A stretch of DNA of 64,000 nt from Candidatus Dormiibacterota bacterium (GCA_024280995.1 JAMXLM010000037.1:1-64000), one strand, 5' to 3'. Shown: positions 32,648-39,882, numbered from the stretch's first letter. A program made the numbers and translations. The notes: generated by a model from the letters alone, not told the origin.

Positions 32648-33702
32648 CCGAAAGCACGGCCAGAACGGCACGGGGACGACCCCCGCGCGAAGCGGTCCAC
32701 GCACGACTCAACTTCATGGTCGACGAGCTGAGGACCCGACTCGGCGGGTTGCCGCCCCCTGACGCGGCGGAGGGCATCTGGACCGACATGTGGTACCAGG
32801 AGGCTCACAGCTCAACAGCCCTCGAGGGCAACACTCTCGTGCTGCGAGAGGTTGAAGCACTTCTCCGCGAAGGCAAGGCCGTAGGCAGCAAGGAGCTCAA
32901 AGACTATCTCGAGGTCAGCGGCTACGCGGCCGGCGCCAAATGGGTGTACAGCCAAGCGTTGAGCGCTGGCCCGTGGACGAGCGGCAAGTTGCTCACCATA
33001 ACCGAGGTTCGACAAGTCCACCGACTGGTGATGACGCCCGTCTGGGACGTCGCGCCGCACCCAGACGCCTCCGAAGATGAAGCTCCGGGCAACTGGCGCC
33101 GCCATGACATCCGCGGCTTTAAACACGCAATGAAGCCGCCGGGCCATCCAGAGGTTCCGGCGCTGACGCGCGACTGGATTGATGGCATCGCGAACTTGCC
33201 TCGCGAATCGTCGCCAGTTGCTGAGGCGCTTGCTGCAAGACATGCCGCGTTCGAACGCATCCATCCGTTTATCGACGGCAATGGCCGCGTCGGTCGCTTG
33301 CTAATGAACCTCCTGCTGGTTCGGCTTGGGTATCCACCGGCCATCATCCAGAAGCGTCTTCGCGATCGGTACCTGGATGCTCTAAACCGCGCCGATCTTG
33401 GCGATCCCGGACCGCTGGGCGAAATCATCGCTCGGGCAGTACTCGACAACCTCAGCCGCTTCGTACTGCCCGCCGTCGCAGGCCCTGCCAGGCTTGTTCC
33501 ACTCGAATCGCTGGCCAGTAACGATCTGTCGGTGGTGGCTCTCCGGAACGCGGCACAACGCACGCGCCTGAAGGCGATTCGCGCGGAAGATGGTTCCTGG
33601 CGAAGCAGCCGACAGTGGGTCGACGAATACCGACGCGATCGCTATGCGACCCTGCGCCTGCCACGCAAACGAGGTGCGTCCACGGTGAAGGAATCGAAGT
33701 GA
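32635..33702 (+). CDS. Fic family protein (class II, self-inhibited)
   Basis: A 355-residue Fic protein. The catalytic motif HPFIDGNGRVGR (210-221) is complete with the His, the anion-binding GNGR and the final Arg. STALEGN (60-66) fits the inhibitory motif (S/T)xxxE(G/N) and lies N-terminal, as in class II Fic proteins. It should move AMP from ATP to a hydroxyl of a target protein when the inhibitory Glu is displaced. The C-terminal 80 residues are not recognised. ATG at 32635, within a cluster of palindromic sites. It shares its array unit with the divergent pRiA4b-ORF3 gene. Confidence 0.9.
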   Translation: MSNLPESTARTARGRPPREAVHARLNFMVDELRTRLGGLPPPDAAEGIWTDMWYQEAHSSTALEGNTLVLREVEALLREGKAVGSKELKDYLEVSGYAAGAKWVYSQALSAGPWTSGKLLTITEVRQVHRLVMTPVWDVAPHPDASEDEAPGNWRRHDIRGFKHAMKPPGHPEVPALTRDWIDGIANLPRESSPVAEALAARHAAFERIHPFIDGNGRVGRLLMNLLLVRLGYPPAIIQKRLRDRYLDALNRADLGDPGPLGEIIARAVLDNLSRFVLPAVAGPARLVPLESLASNDLSVVALRNAAQRTRLKAIRAEDGSWRSSRQWVDEYRRDRYATLRLPRKRGASTVKESK

Positions 33703-33719
33703 GGGCTCGCGGCGCTGTG

Positions 33720-33825
33720 GGTTCGGGTTATGGAAAGCCGGTCGAATTGGCGTGGGCGGTAGCTTCCGTAACGCGAACCAATTGAGCGTTGCGGGGCGAC
33801 GGATCAGCCTCTGTGGATCACGCCA
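33720..33825 (+). repeat. Array repeat, complete palindromic copy
   Basis: The clearest full copy: GGTTCGGGTTATGGAAAGC (33720-33738) and GCTTCCGTAACGCGAACC (33762-33779) pair as a hairpin of about 18 bases with one bulge and two mismatches around a 23-base centre with GTCGAATTGGCGTGGGCGG. The tail GACGGATCAGCCTCTGTG is shared with the copy at 26.98 kb. Confidence 0.8.
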
Positions 33826-33859
33826 TCGGCTGCGTACCGGTTCCTCAGCACGCCTGGCA

Positions 33860-34486
33860 TCAAGCTCGCTGACGGACGGCCACGAGCAGCCAAACGCCCA
33901 TGACGATTCCCCAGAGTAGGAGTGGGAAGAAGGTGAAGAAGGCCAGCGACGTGATCCCGAGGATCCCGATGACCAGCGTGGGCCAGCGGAGCCAAGCCGG
34001 CAGCGGCGGCAGATTGGCGATGGCAACCAATATCAGTGCGAAGCCGAGAAGCGTGGCGGCTGACTCGAATAGAACCTCGGTGCCGCTGATCCCGATCGCA
34101 TAGGTGATGTTCGGCGGGATATTGAGGTTGGTGCCTGCCTCATTGTTGCCGACGGGCTGGGATACGAAGATGCCCCAGCTCACCGCAAAGCAAATGGCGG
34201 CACCGAGTATGAGGCCCCAGATCACTCGAGGCCAGATCGAGCCGGAGTCCTCCGACTCGGCTTGTCGACCGAGGTAGGCGCCCAGGCAAACGAGACCTGC
34301 GGCGCCGAGCAGGCCGCCGAGGGCCGTCACGAGGGCGAGCACGATGTGCCCTGACGAAATGTAGGCGGCGGAGTCGGCGGCGGCGTAGTTCCCGCCCATG
34401 GGGCCACCAACGAAAAGGGCTATGAACGTGAGTACGCCAAAGGCGATTGAGCCGATGCCGGCGGCGATAGTGGCCGATCGCTTCAT
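33860..34486 (-). CDS. Multi-pass membrane hypothetical protein
   Basis: A 208-residue protein with six or so membrane helices, for example IAAGIGSIAFGVLTFIALFVGGP, IVLALVTALGGLLGAAGLVCLGAYLG and VIGILGITSLAFFTFFPLLLWGIVMGVWLL. It is similar in layout to DUF4386-type proteins but I cannot confirm it. ATG start. It is the only gene between the repeats at 33.7 and 34.6 kb. Confidence 0.65.
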   Translation of the reverse strand: MKRSATIAAGIGSIAFGVLTFIALFVGGPMGGNYAAADSAAYISSGHIVLALVTALGGLLGAAGLVCLGAYLGRQAESEDSGSIWPRVIWGLILGAAICFAVSWGIFVSQPVGNNEAGTNLNIPPNITYAIGISGTEVLFESAATLLGFALILVAIANLPPLPAWLRWPTLVIGILGITSLAFFTFFPLLLWGIVMGVWLLVAVRQRA

Positions 34487-34586
34487 GCGCCAAGTCTATT
34501 TATCCGGCGGGGCCGCGCCACATTGACTCGAGCTAGTGGACCTCAGTTCCTGTAAAGGCCACCGGCCCCGCCGGCCGCCAGTCGAT

Positions 34587-34719
34587 GGTTGGCGTTACGC
34601 AAAGCCGGTCAAATTGAAGTGGGCGGCGGTGGACTCGAACCACCTGCCTCCGCGGTAACTAGCCCTGAGCGCTGTGCGTCAAGAGTGGGAACCCCGAGCG
34701 TAAGGCGGGGTGTTATCAG
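34587..34719 (+). repeat. Array repeat with tRNA-Ile 3' fragment (class I)
   Basis: Left arm GGTTGGCGTTACGCAAAGCC, then GGTCAAATTGAA, then 36 bases (34619-34654) that match tRNA-Ile at 35 of 36 positions (one C to G in the acceptor). It diverges at the anticodon loop. After 57 further bases GTTATCAG, the anticodon-loop sequence itself, appears within GGCGGGGTGTTATCAG (34704-34719). Confidence 0.85.
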
Positions 34720-34735
34720 GCTTGGAACGGGACCA

Positions 34736-35281
34736 TCAGTCCGAGTCGGAAAACGCGAGGTGACGACCGCACCTAACACAGCGGAAGAGGTAGGCAGTCG
34801 GAGAGTGGTCCCGGCTGAGGCTGTAGAGATACGACCGCGTCTGCTCATATGACCAGCCGGACTGGTCGTTTTCGTGGAACAACATTTCCCACGCATCCGG
34901 ATGCGCGCCGGCGGCTGATCCGTCGACCGGCCCGAGAAAGGCCGCAGCGTCGGCGCAGTGATATAACCAGTGGTCTTGCTGCCACGAGCTGAATCCGGGC
35001 GTTCGTTGTGACACTTCCAGGCGGACAGCTTTCGGGACGTCAGCTGGTACGCCCCACCCAATATCAGTGAACTCGGCGTCAAACTTCTCCGCGGCGGTCC
35101 CATCGGCGATGCACCAAGGGCAAATCGCATGGTGTAGCTCTTCGGTCGAGTAAACGGGCCCTGTGTAGATGAACCCTCTTACTTGGCCGCAAGCCCGGCA
35201 CTGAGCATCAGAGGGCTTTATCGAACCCGTAGCGACGGGATCTGGGTGGTACTTAAAGATTGGAAGGCTAAAGGCAGACAT
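34736..35281 (-). CDS. CbrC family protein
   Basis: A 181-residue protein with all hallmarks of the CbrC (UPF0167) family: SLPIFKYHPDPVATGSI, CRACGQVRGFIYTGPVYS, ICPWCIADGTAAEKFDAEFTD, RTPGFSSWQQDHWLYHCADAAAFLG and a final CVRCGRHLAFSD. The CxxC pairs suggest zinc. In E. coli cbrC is linked to colicin E2 tolerance; the role here is unknown. I start at the ATG 35281 before SAFSLPIFKY; the ORF-track start reads through an array repeat. One gene per repeat interval. Confidence 0.85.
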   Translation of the reverse strand: MSAFSLPIFKYHPDPVATGSIKPSDAQCRACGQVRGFIYTGPVYSTEELHHAICPWCIADGTAAEKFDAEFTDIGWGVPADVPKAVRLEVSQRTPGFSSWQQDHWLYHCADAAAFLGPVDGSAAGAHPDAWEMLFHENDQSGWSYEQTRSYLYSLSRDHSPTAYLFRCVRCGRHLAFSDSD

Positions 35282-35315
35282 CGCCGCAACGATATCTGTC
35301 CTCGCAGGTTGTGTG

Positions 35316-35365
35316 GTGGGCTGTACCTTCCGTAACGCGAACCGGATGACGGTCGCCGGCAAAGT
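35316..35365 (+). repeat. Array repeat, class II copy
   Basis: GTGGGCTGTACC then TTCCGTAACGCGAACC and GATGACGGTCGCCGGC. It separates the cbrC-like gene from the membrane protein gene. Confidence 0.65.
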
Positions 35366-35398
35366 CATTGCTATTCCGACCTGCGGCAGGGGCGTGAA

Positions 35399-35878
35399 TT
35401 AGCGGCGGCCCGTACCGTTGTGGCCGTCGCCGTAGGCCTGGCGCCATGCCTTCAAAGCAGCTATCAACTGTGCGGTTGGCACTACTGTGTTGTTGGGAAG
35501 GTTTCGGTCGGCTGCCGACACAGCGCGGGCAAGGCCAGTCAACGCCTGGCTAAGCAGCCCGCTGGGCGCATGGCCGGAGACAAAATCGAAATTCACCCAG
35601 CCGGTCAGTGCGTAGAACGGACCGGGCCTAAATCGGTCGACATCGTCCCAGCGATACGTCACGCCTCCCACGGGCCCAGACCATGTAAAGCCGTCCGGCG
35701 TCAAGAGCCAAGGGCGCGACGATCGGAGGTTTACAGCCGCCAACGCGGTGAACACACCACAACAGGCCGCGAAGATGCCAGTGGCGGCGTCATGGGCGGC
35801 TAGAGCCGCGTAACCGCTGCCAACGAAACCTGCCCCGAACAGGATGATCCCGGTGATCCACAAGATCCTTCGACGCAT
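35399..35878 (-). CDS. Membrane protein with PH-like domain
   Basis: A 159-residue protein when begun at ATG 35878 (RRRILWITGIILFGAG). Two membrane helices (ILWITGIILFGAGFVGSGYAAL, AATGIFAACCGVFTALAAVNL) are followed by a beta-rich domain (LLTPDGFTWSGPVGGVTYRWDDVDRFRPGPF) like the PH-type domains of small bacterial membrane proteins. The function is unknown. It lies between the repeats at 35.3 and 36.0 kb. The 370 bases to the next gene hold only the class I repeat. Confidence 0.62.
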   Translation of the reverse strand: MRRRILWITGIILFGAGFVGSGYAALAAHDAATGIFAACCGVFTALAAVNLRSSRPWLLTPDGFTWSGPVGGVTYRWDDVDRFRPGPFYALTGWVNFDFVSGHAPSGLLSQALTGLARAVSAADRNLPNNTVVPTAQLIAALKAWRQAYGDGHNGTGRR

Positions 35879-36027
35879 GACCGGAATCTCAAGCCTGTCC
35901 GAGATGGCCAAGTCGAAAGCTGGGCTCGAGGCGATGGCACGCCAGTGTAGAGAAAGGCTTTCAGCGCGGCAGCCGACGGCTGCTGCAGCGCTGATCGGTG
36001 AAACGGCAAGTGCGGTTTGGCGCCTTC

Positions 36028-36161
36028 GGTTCGCGTTATGGAAAGCCTGCCGAATTGGAGTGGGCCGTGGTGGACTCGAACCACCTGCCTCCGCGTTGTC
36101 GCGGCGTGAACGGCGTGGCGTCGAATTCTTGATCGCGAGCGACGTGGCGGGGCGTTATCAG
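36028..36161 (+). repeat. Array repeat with tRNA-Ile 3' fragment (class I)
   Basis: Left arm GGTTCGCGTTATGGAAAGCC, then CGAATTGG, then 36 bases (36060-36095) matching tRNA-Ile at 35 of 36 positions (one C to T). It diverges two bases into the anticodon loop. After 58 bases GTTATCAG recurs in GGCGGGGCGTTATCAG (36146-36161), which differs from the 34.7-kb copy at one base. Confidence 0.85.
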
Positions 36162-36250
36162 CAGTGACTTTCGACTGAGCCGCGCAGGCGCTACTGTCGC
36201 CACGATGAGTCCCGACCTCGAGGTGAGAGTCACCTAGCATCTAGAGATCG

Positions 36251-37048
36251 ATGGCGACCGTCGGTGGTGACTCAAGAAGGAAAGACGACGCGGCCGCCGC
36301 CACGAACGTAAGCGTGCTGATGGCGGACCAGATCGCCTACTACCGAGCCCGGGCCCCAGAGTACGACCAGTGGTGGGCGCGGGAGGGTCCATCTGATTTC
36401 GGTCCTGAGTTCAACGCGGCCTGGGCTAGCGAGATCGATGCCGTGGGGGCGGTTCTCAGCGCCTTCAATCCAACCGGTGAGGTCTTGGAGCTGGCGGCAG
36501 GCACCGGAGGACTGACCGTTGAGCTAGCACGATGGGCAAAAGCGATCACGGCAGTGGACGCATCTCCCGAGGCGTTGGAGATCAACAGGGCCAAGCTGTC
36601 TCAGGCCGGGATTCCGGTCGAATACGTGACCGCAGATCTCTTCGCGTGGGAGCCGTCGCGGCGCTACGACGTCGTCTTTTTCTCGTTCTGGCTCTCACAT
36701 GTCCCAGTCGAGCGATTCGACGCCTTCTGGGCATTCGTGGCTCGGTCTCTCCGGCCCGACGGACGCTTCTTCTTTGTCGACAGTGCCGGCCCCGAATGGA
36801 GTCGCTTCTCTGGAGCGAGCGAGGCCGACTCGGAGTCGACTGTCCGGCGCGTACGAACACCCACGGATGTTGCGGCGGATGTTGCGCTCCGAGAGGTCGC
36901 GGACGGGCGTCAGTTCCACATCGTGAAGCGTTTCTGGACGCCCGATGCACTCCGAGGAGAGTTGGAAGCGCGGGGTTGGGAGGCGACCGTAGCCGAAACC
37001 GCATGGGCCTTCATCTACGGTCATGGTCGGCGTTCGGACCACCTATAG
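36251..37048 (+). CDS. Class I SAM-dependent methyltransferase
   Basis: A 265-residue methyltransferase: IAYYRARAPEYDQWW opens the conserved part, VLELAAGTGGLTVELARW is motif I, ITAVDASPEALEINRAKL the next, and YDVVFFSFWLSHVPVERFDAFWAFVARSLRPDGRFFFVD completes the fold. It resembles methylases of natural products or small molecules. The start could be the ATG at 36320, nearer to the conserved part. It is the array unit next to the intact tRNA-Ile. Confidence 0.85.
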   Translation: MATVGGDSRRKDDAAAATNVSVLMADQIAYYRARAPEYDQWWAREGPSDFGPEFNAAWASEIDAVGAVLSAFNPTGEVLELAAGTGGLTVELARWAKAITAVDASPEALEINRAKLSQAGIPVEYVTADLFAWEPSRRYDVVFFSFWLSHVPVERFDAFWAFVARSLRPDGRFFFVDSAGPEWSRFSGASEADSESTVRRVRTPTDVAADVALREVADGRQFHIVKRFWTPDALRGELEARGWEATVAETAWAFIYGHGRRSDHL

Positions 37049-37095
37049 GTTCCGGCAATGTCGCCCCGAAGCCGGATCGGCTCCGCGGCGATTCA

Positions 37096-37171
37096 TGGTG
37101 GGCCGCGGTGGACTCGAACCACCTGCCTCCGCGTTATCAGCACGGCGCTCTGCCAGTTGAGCTAGCGGCCC
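37096..37171 (-). tRNA. tRNA-Ile (anticodon GAT)
   Basis: Complete cloverleaf with encoded CCA: acceptor GGGCCGC/GCGGCCC, D stem GCTC/GAGC, anticodon stem CCGTG/CGCGG with loop CTGATAA (GAT), T arm GGTGG-TTCGAGT-CCACC. It closes the array; its 3' end points into it and it has three partial copies of its 3' half to the left. Confidence 0.95.
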
Positions 37172-37242
37172 AGAGCCAGAAGAACCAGCGCCCAGACCAG
37201 AGGGAGTCTAGCTGGGACGCCTGATTCTACGAATCCAGTTGT

Positions 37243-37608
37243 CTACGTGACATTCGGCCGGTAGACCACGCGGGCCGTGTCCGCCGGCCCCGCGACGGCG
37301 TAGGCCGCCATGCCAATGACGCCCAGGCCGATCAGCTGGAGAATCGCCACGATCGCGACCCAGTCCCAGGACCGGAGCTGAACCAGCTTGATCAACGCCG
37401 CGATCCACATCACGAACATGACCAGGGCCGCCAACCCCATTGCGACATAGCCAGCCTTCGCGGTCGCCGGGATTGAGTTCAATGTCGCACCGGAACCACG
37501 CAGCGCCACCACCACGCGCACGAACGCGACCAGCCATACGACCCACGCGCCGATGTACCACCCGGTCGTCGTCCGCTTGCTCAACACGCCCGCTCGAGTC
37601 TCCCTCAA
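37243..37608 (-). CDS. Membrane hypothetical protein
   Basis: A 121-residue protein with three to four membrane helices (WYIGAWVVWLVAFVRVVVAL, AGYVAMGLAALVMFVMWIAALIKLV, WVAIVAILQLIGLGVIGMAAYAVAG). It lies between the two tRNA genes. A GTG at 37584 is an alternative start. No family recognised. Confidence 0.6.
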   Translation of the reverse strand: MRETRAGVLSKRTTTGWYIGAWVVWLVAFVRVVVALRGSGATLNSIPATAKAGYVAMGLAALVMFVMWIAALIKLVQLRSWDWVAIVAILQLIGLGVIGMAAYAVAGPADTARVVYRPNVT

Positions 37609-37671
37609 TGAAAACGGGGCGAGCGGAGTGCCTACTCGGGACGGCGGGAGTGCGATGACCGCCGGGGAAAG

Positions 37672-37749
37672 TGGCAGGGGCGGAAGGATTCGAACCCTCG
37701 GCCCTCGGTTTTGGAGACCGATGCTCTGACCAGACTGAGCTACGCCCCT
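37672..37749 (-). tRNA. tRNA-Trp (anticodon CCA)
   Basis: Acceptor AGGGGCG/CGCCCCT, discriminator G and encoded CCA; anticodon stem TCGGT/ACCGA with loop CTCCAAA (anticodon CCA); T loop TTCGAAT. All parts of the cloverleaf are present. Confidence 0.95.
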
Positions 37750-37805
37750 ATAGCGCCTACGGCATTCTACCCAACACCCTACAAGCCCCCGGCTAGCATC
37801 GACGC

Positions 37806-38429
37806 GTGGCCGTCTTCCTCGCGAACGTGGGGGTCAACGCATCGCATCCCGTCCATTCGCCGCTCTCCGAAGACCTCACGTTCGAGCTGTTTCCGATCCC
37901 GGAAGCCATTCCGTGGCGTCCCCCGATGGTGCGAGGCTGGAACGGCAACGCCGTCCACCTCGATCCGGACTTCGTCTCCATTCCAGCGACGTATGGCGAC
38001 AACTGCCGGCGTGCCGGCCGCGCCTTCAGCCTGCGTCACGCGCAGCCCGGAGACCTGATCGTCTTTCTCGCTCGCCTGCAGCCTGCCGCGGGGACGCCGG
38101 GCTTCTATCTCGTCGGCAAGCTCGAGATCGACGACGTGCTCGTCGACGTGACGAGCGATCCCGGTCCGGGCTGGTGGGACGCCAACGCGCACGTCCGCCG
38201 CGCCCGAGCGACTCAGCGCTGGGACAGCTTTTGGGTCTTCAGAGGCGCGCCTTGGTCGAGCCTGCTGACCACGGCCGTGCCGTTCACCAGGACCGAGACC
38301 GAAATGGTCTTCAGCGACACGCGATGGCCACGCCATCGCACCGAGCTTCAGACGATCGGCTCGTACACGCGCGCGGTGCGGCGAGTCGAAGGCCGCGGAG
38401 AGGAATGGCTGCGGAACTCCCTGCGCTGA
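37806..38429 (+). CDS. Nmad3-like putative nucleotide-modification protein
   Basis: A 207-residue protein. The opening VAVFLANVGVNASHPVHSPLSEDLTFELFPIPE and later FVSIPATYGDNCRRAGRAFSLRHAQPGDLIVFLARL and GFYLVGKLEIDDV follow the pattern of nucleotide-modification-associated domain 3, which in phages and mobile elements is predicted to act in base modification. This is a motif match by eye. GTG start. Its end overlaps the phosphoesterase gene by 25 bases, so the two are coupled. Confidence 0.55.
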   Translation: MAVFLANVGVNASHPVHSPLSEDLTFELFPIPEAIPWRPPMVRGWNGNAVHLDPDFVSIPATYGDNCRRAGRAFSLRHAQPGDLIVFLARLQPAAGTPGFYLVGKLEIDDVLVDVTSDPGPGWWDANAHVRRARATQRWDSFWVFRGAPWSSLLTTAVPFTRTETEMVFSDTRWPRHRTELQTIGSYTRAVRRVEGRGEEWLRNSLR

Positions 38430-39118
38430 TCGTCGGCGACGTCCACGGCGACATCGAGCGGCTCTTCGCCGCGCTCAAGCCGTACCCGGCCCAGGACTGG
38501 AGGACGATTTTTCTAGGCGACCTGGTCGACTTCGGGGCATTCGGCGTCGGCTGCCTTCGTGTCGCGCGAGATCGCAAGAATTCGGAGGTCCTTCTCGGCA
38601 ATCACGAGGTCGCCATGCTCGGCGCTCTGGCTGACCCCTCACGCGTCGGCTTCTGGGTCGGCATCGGCGGCCAGCTGCACGACCTCGATGAGCTCCGAAA
38701 GGATGAGTCGTTGCAGGCGTGGATGAGGGAGCGGCCGATGCTGCTGAAGCTCGACGACGGGACACTGGTCCAGCACTGCGGCAATGACGACTACCGAATG
38801 CTCATCGGCGACGACAGGTCGGACCCCGTGAGCGAGATCAACGACAACGGCCGCCTGGTCCTCGAAGCCGGCGACACCCACCTCCTGTGGAATGTCATGA
38901 GCGGCAAGGGGATCTTCGCCGCCCAGCCCGAGCGCCTCGATCGCTGGCTCGAGCTCACCGGCTCACGGCGAGTCGTCTTCGGGCACACTCCACACCATGA
39001 GTCGAAGCCTGCGCACTATCACGGCGGCAAGGCGATCAATTTCGACGGCGGTCTTTCCCGCGCCCATTACCGTCGCGCTCAGCCACTGAGTGCGAGCGTC
39101 GGCCCGCTTCCTCCCTAG
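38405..39118 (+). CDS. Metallophosphoesterase family protein
   Basis: A 237-residue calcineurin-type phosphoesterase: LIVGDVHGDIERLF, IFLGDLVDFGAFG, VLLGNHEVAML and VVFGHTPHHES give the motif series GDxHG, GDxxD, GNHE and GHT that builds the two-metal site. The substrate may be a phosphoprotein or a nucleotide. The ATG lies within the end of the Nmad3-like gene, which follows AGGA; the shared transcript suggests a joint role in nucleotide handling. Confidence 0.85.
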   Translation: MAAELPALIVGDVHGDIERLFAALKPYPAQDWRTIFLGDLVDFGAFGVGCLRVARDRKNSEVLLGNHEVAMLGALADPSRVGFWVGIGGQLHDLDELRKDESLQAWMRERPMLLKLDDGTLVQHCGNDDYRMLIGDDRSDPVSEINDNGRLVLEAGDTHLLWNVMSGKGIFAAQPERLDRWLELTGSRRVVFGHTPHHESKPAHYHGGKAINFDGGLSRAHYRRAQPLSASVGPLPP

Positions 39119-39882
39119 GCCACCGCCGGCCTGCAGTCCTTGCACGGCCGGTAACCCTTCGCGCGCGCTTCCGCCTCATCGTGAAAGAAGACGAAGTTCT
39201 CCTCACGCGCGTGCCGGCCGTGATAGCAGGTGGGAAAGCAGAAGATCTTCGTGCTCTTGATGCCCTCGTAGCGAAATCCCGATTGCGCGAGCTTCTGCAG
39301 GCGCGCCAGCTGCACGCCCTCCAGGTTGAGGATCTGCTTCTTCGCCTCCGGCCCACCCCCGCCGTAGTTGCCGATCACGCCGTCGGATCGAACCACTCGG
39401 TGGCAAGGGATGAAATAGGGGATGGGGTTGTTCGCCAGTGCGGTGCCGACCGCCCGCACCGCCGCGGGATGCCCGATCTCGCGCGCGATCCACCCGTATG
39501 GTCTGACCTCGCCCCGGCGGATCTCCAGGGTCTTGCGCAAGACCGCCTGCGAAAACGGCGTCAGCCCGCGCAGGTCGAACTGCAGCCGGCGCTTGCCGGC
39601 GAGCTGGTCCTCGATCTTCGCCGCCAGGTCGGCGGGCGGATCGACCCGCACCAGCTGCCGCCCGACATCGCGACCGAACCACTCCTCGAATTGCAGCGCG
39701 GACGGAGCGCGCATCGCCGCCGAGACACCGAGCCGGTTCCACGCCACGTAGACGGGGCCGAGCACCGTGTCGAAAAGCGCGTACGAATCGGTGACGCCCG
39801 CCGACGCCAGCACGCGCTCGGCAAAGCCCACCGGCGCCTTCACCGCGCCGAGCTGCCGCAAATCAATCATCGCCGTGGCCAT
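39115..39882 (-). CDS. Ada-like repair protein with reversed domain order
   Basis: A 255-residue protein. The first part is an O6-methylguanine-DNA methyltransferase: Ribonuclease-H-like N-domain, then GLTPFSQAVLRKTLEIRRGEVRPYGWIAREIG and the active site IPCHRVV (Cys160). The C-terminal 50 residues are an Ada zinc domain: GFRYEGIKSTKIFCFPTCYHGR and YRPCKDCRPAV, with Cys215, 219, 247 and 250 complete. In E. coli Ada the zinc domain comes first; here it is last and there is no AraC domain. ATG at 39882 with GAGAGGTGAG before it. It overlaps the upstream sigma gene by 20 bases. Confidence 0.87.
   Translation of the reverse strand: MATAMIDLRQLGAVKAPVGFAERVLASAGVTDSYALFDTVLGPVYVAWNRLGVSAAMRAPSALQFEEWFGRDVGRQLVRVDPPADLAAKIEDQLAGKRRLQFDLRGLTPFSQAVLRKTLEIRRGEVRPYGWIAREIGHPAAVRAVGTALANNPIPYFIPCHRVVRSDGVIGNYGGGGPEAKKQILNLEGVQLARLQKLAQSGFRYEGIKSTKIFCFPTCYHGRHAREENFVFFHDEAEARAKGYRPCKDCRPAVA

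Larger units (their letters stand above)
26133..37171. mobile_element. Candidate cassette array anchored at tRNA-Ile
   Basis: About 11 kb in which single genes, or one pair, alternate with eight copies of a tRNA-like repeat (26.98, 27.62, 28.65, 31.88, 33.72, 34.59, 35.32 and 36.03 kb) plus a half-copy at 26.13 kb. All right-hand arms have the same direction as the intact tRNA-Ile(GAT) at 37096-37171, and three are nearly exact copies of its 3' part. The genes belong to families often carried by accessory DNA (DUF4265, CbrC, pRiA4b-ORF3, Fic, methyltransferase) and face both ways. No integrase or transposase is seen. That this is a mobile array is inference; the repeats are seen. Confidence 0.6.

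Noticed and set aside
34589-34852. ORFs with GGGGLEPPASA (also 28681-28959 and 35844-36167)
   Set aside because: They translate the tRNA-Ile fragments of the array modules; the shared peptide only reflects the shared DNA.
26981-36161. CRISPR array
   Set aside because: Repeats are 0.5-3.5 kb apart with genes between them, and no cas genes are present.
26133-37099. Classical integron array
   Set aside because: The repeats lack the RYYYAAC...GTTRRRY order of attC, genes face both ways, and there is no IntI or attI in view.
36532-37224. 230-codon plus-strand ORF ending in AAVDSNHLPPRYQHGALPVELAA
   Set aside because: It runs across the methyltransferase gene in another frame and then translates the tRNA-Ile gene; the ending is the well-known false peptide of tRNA genes.
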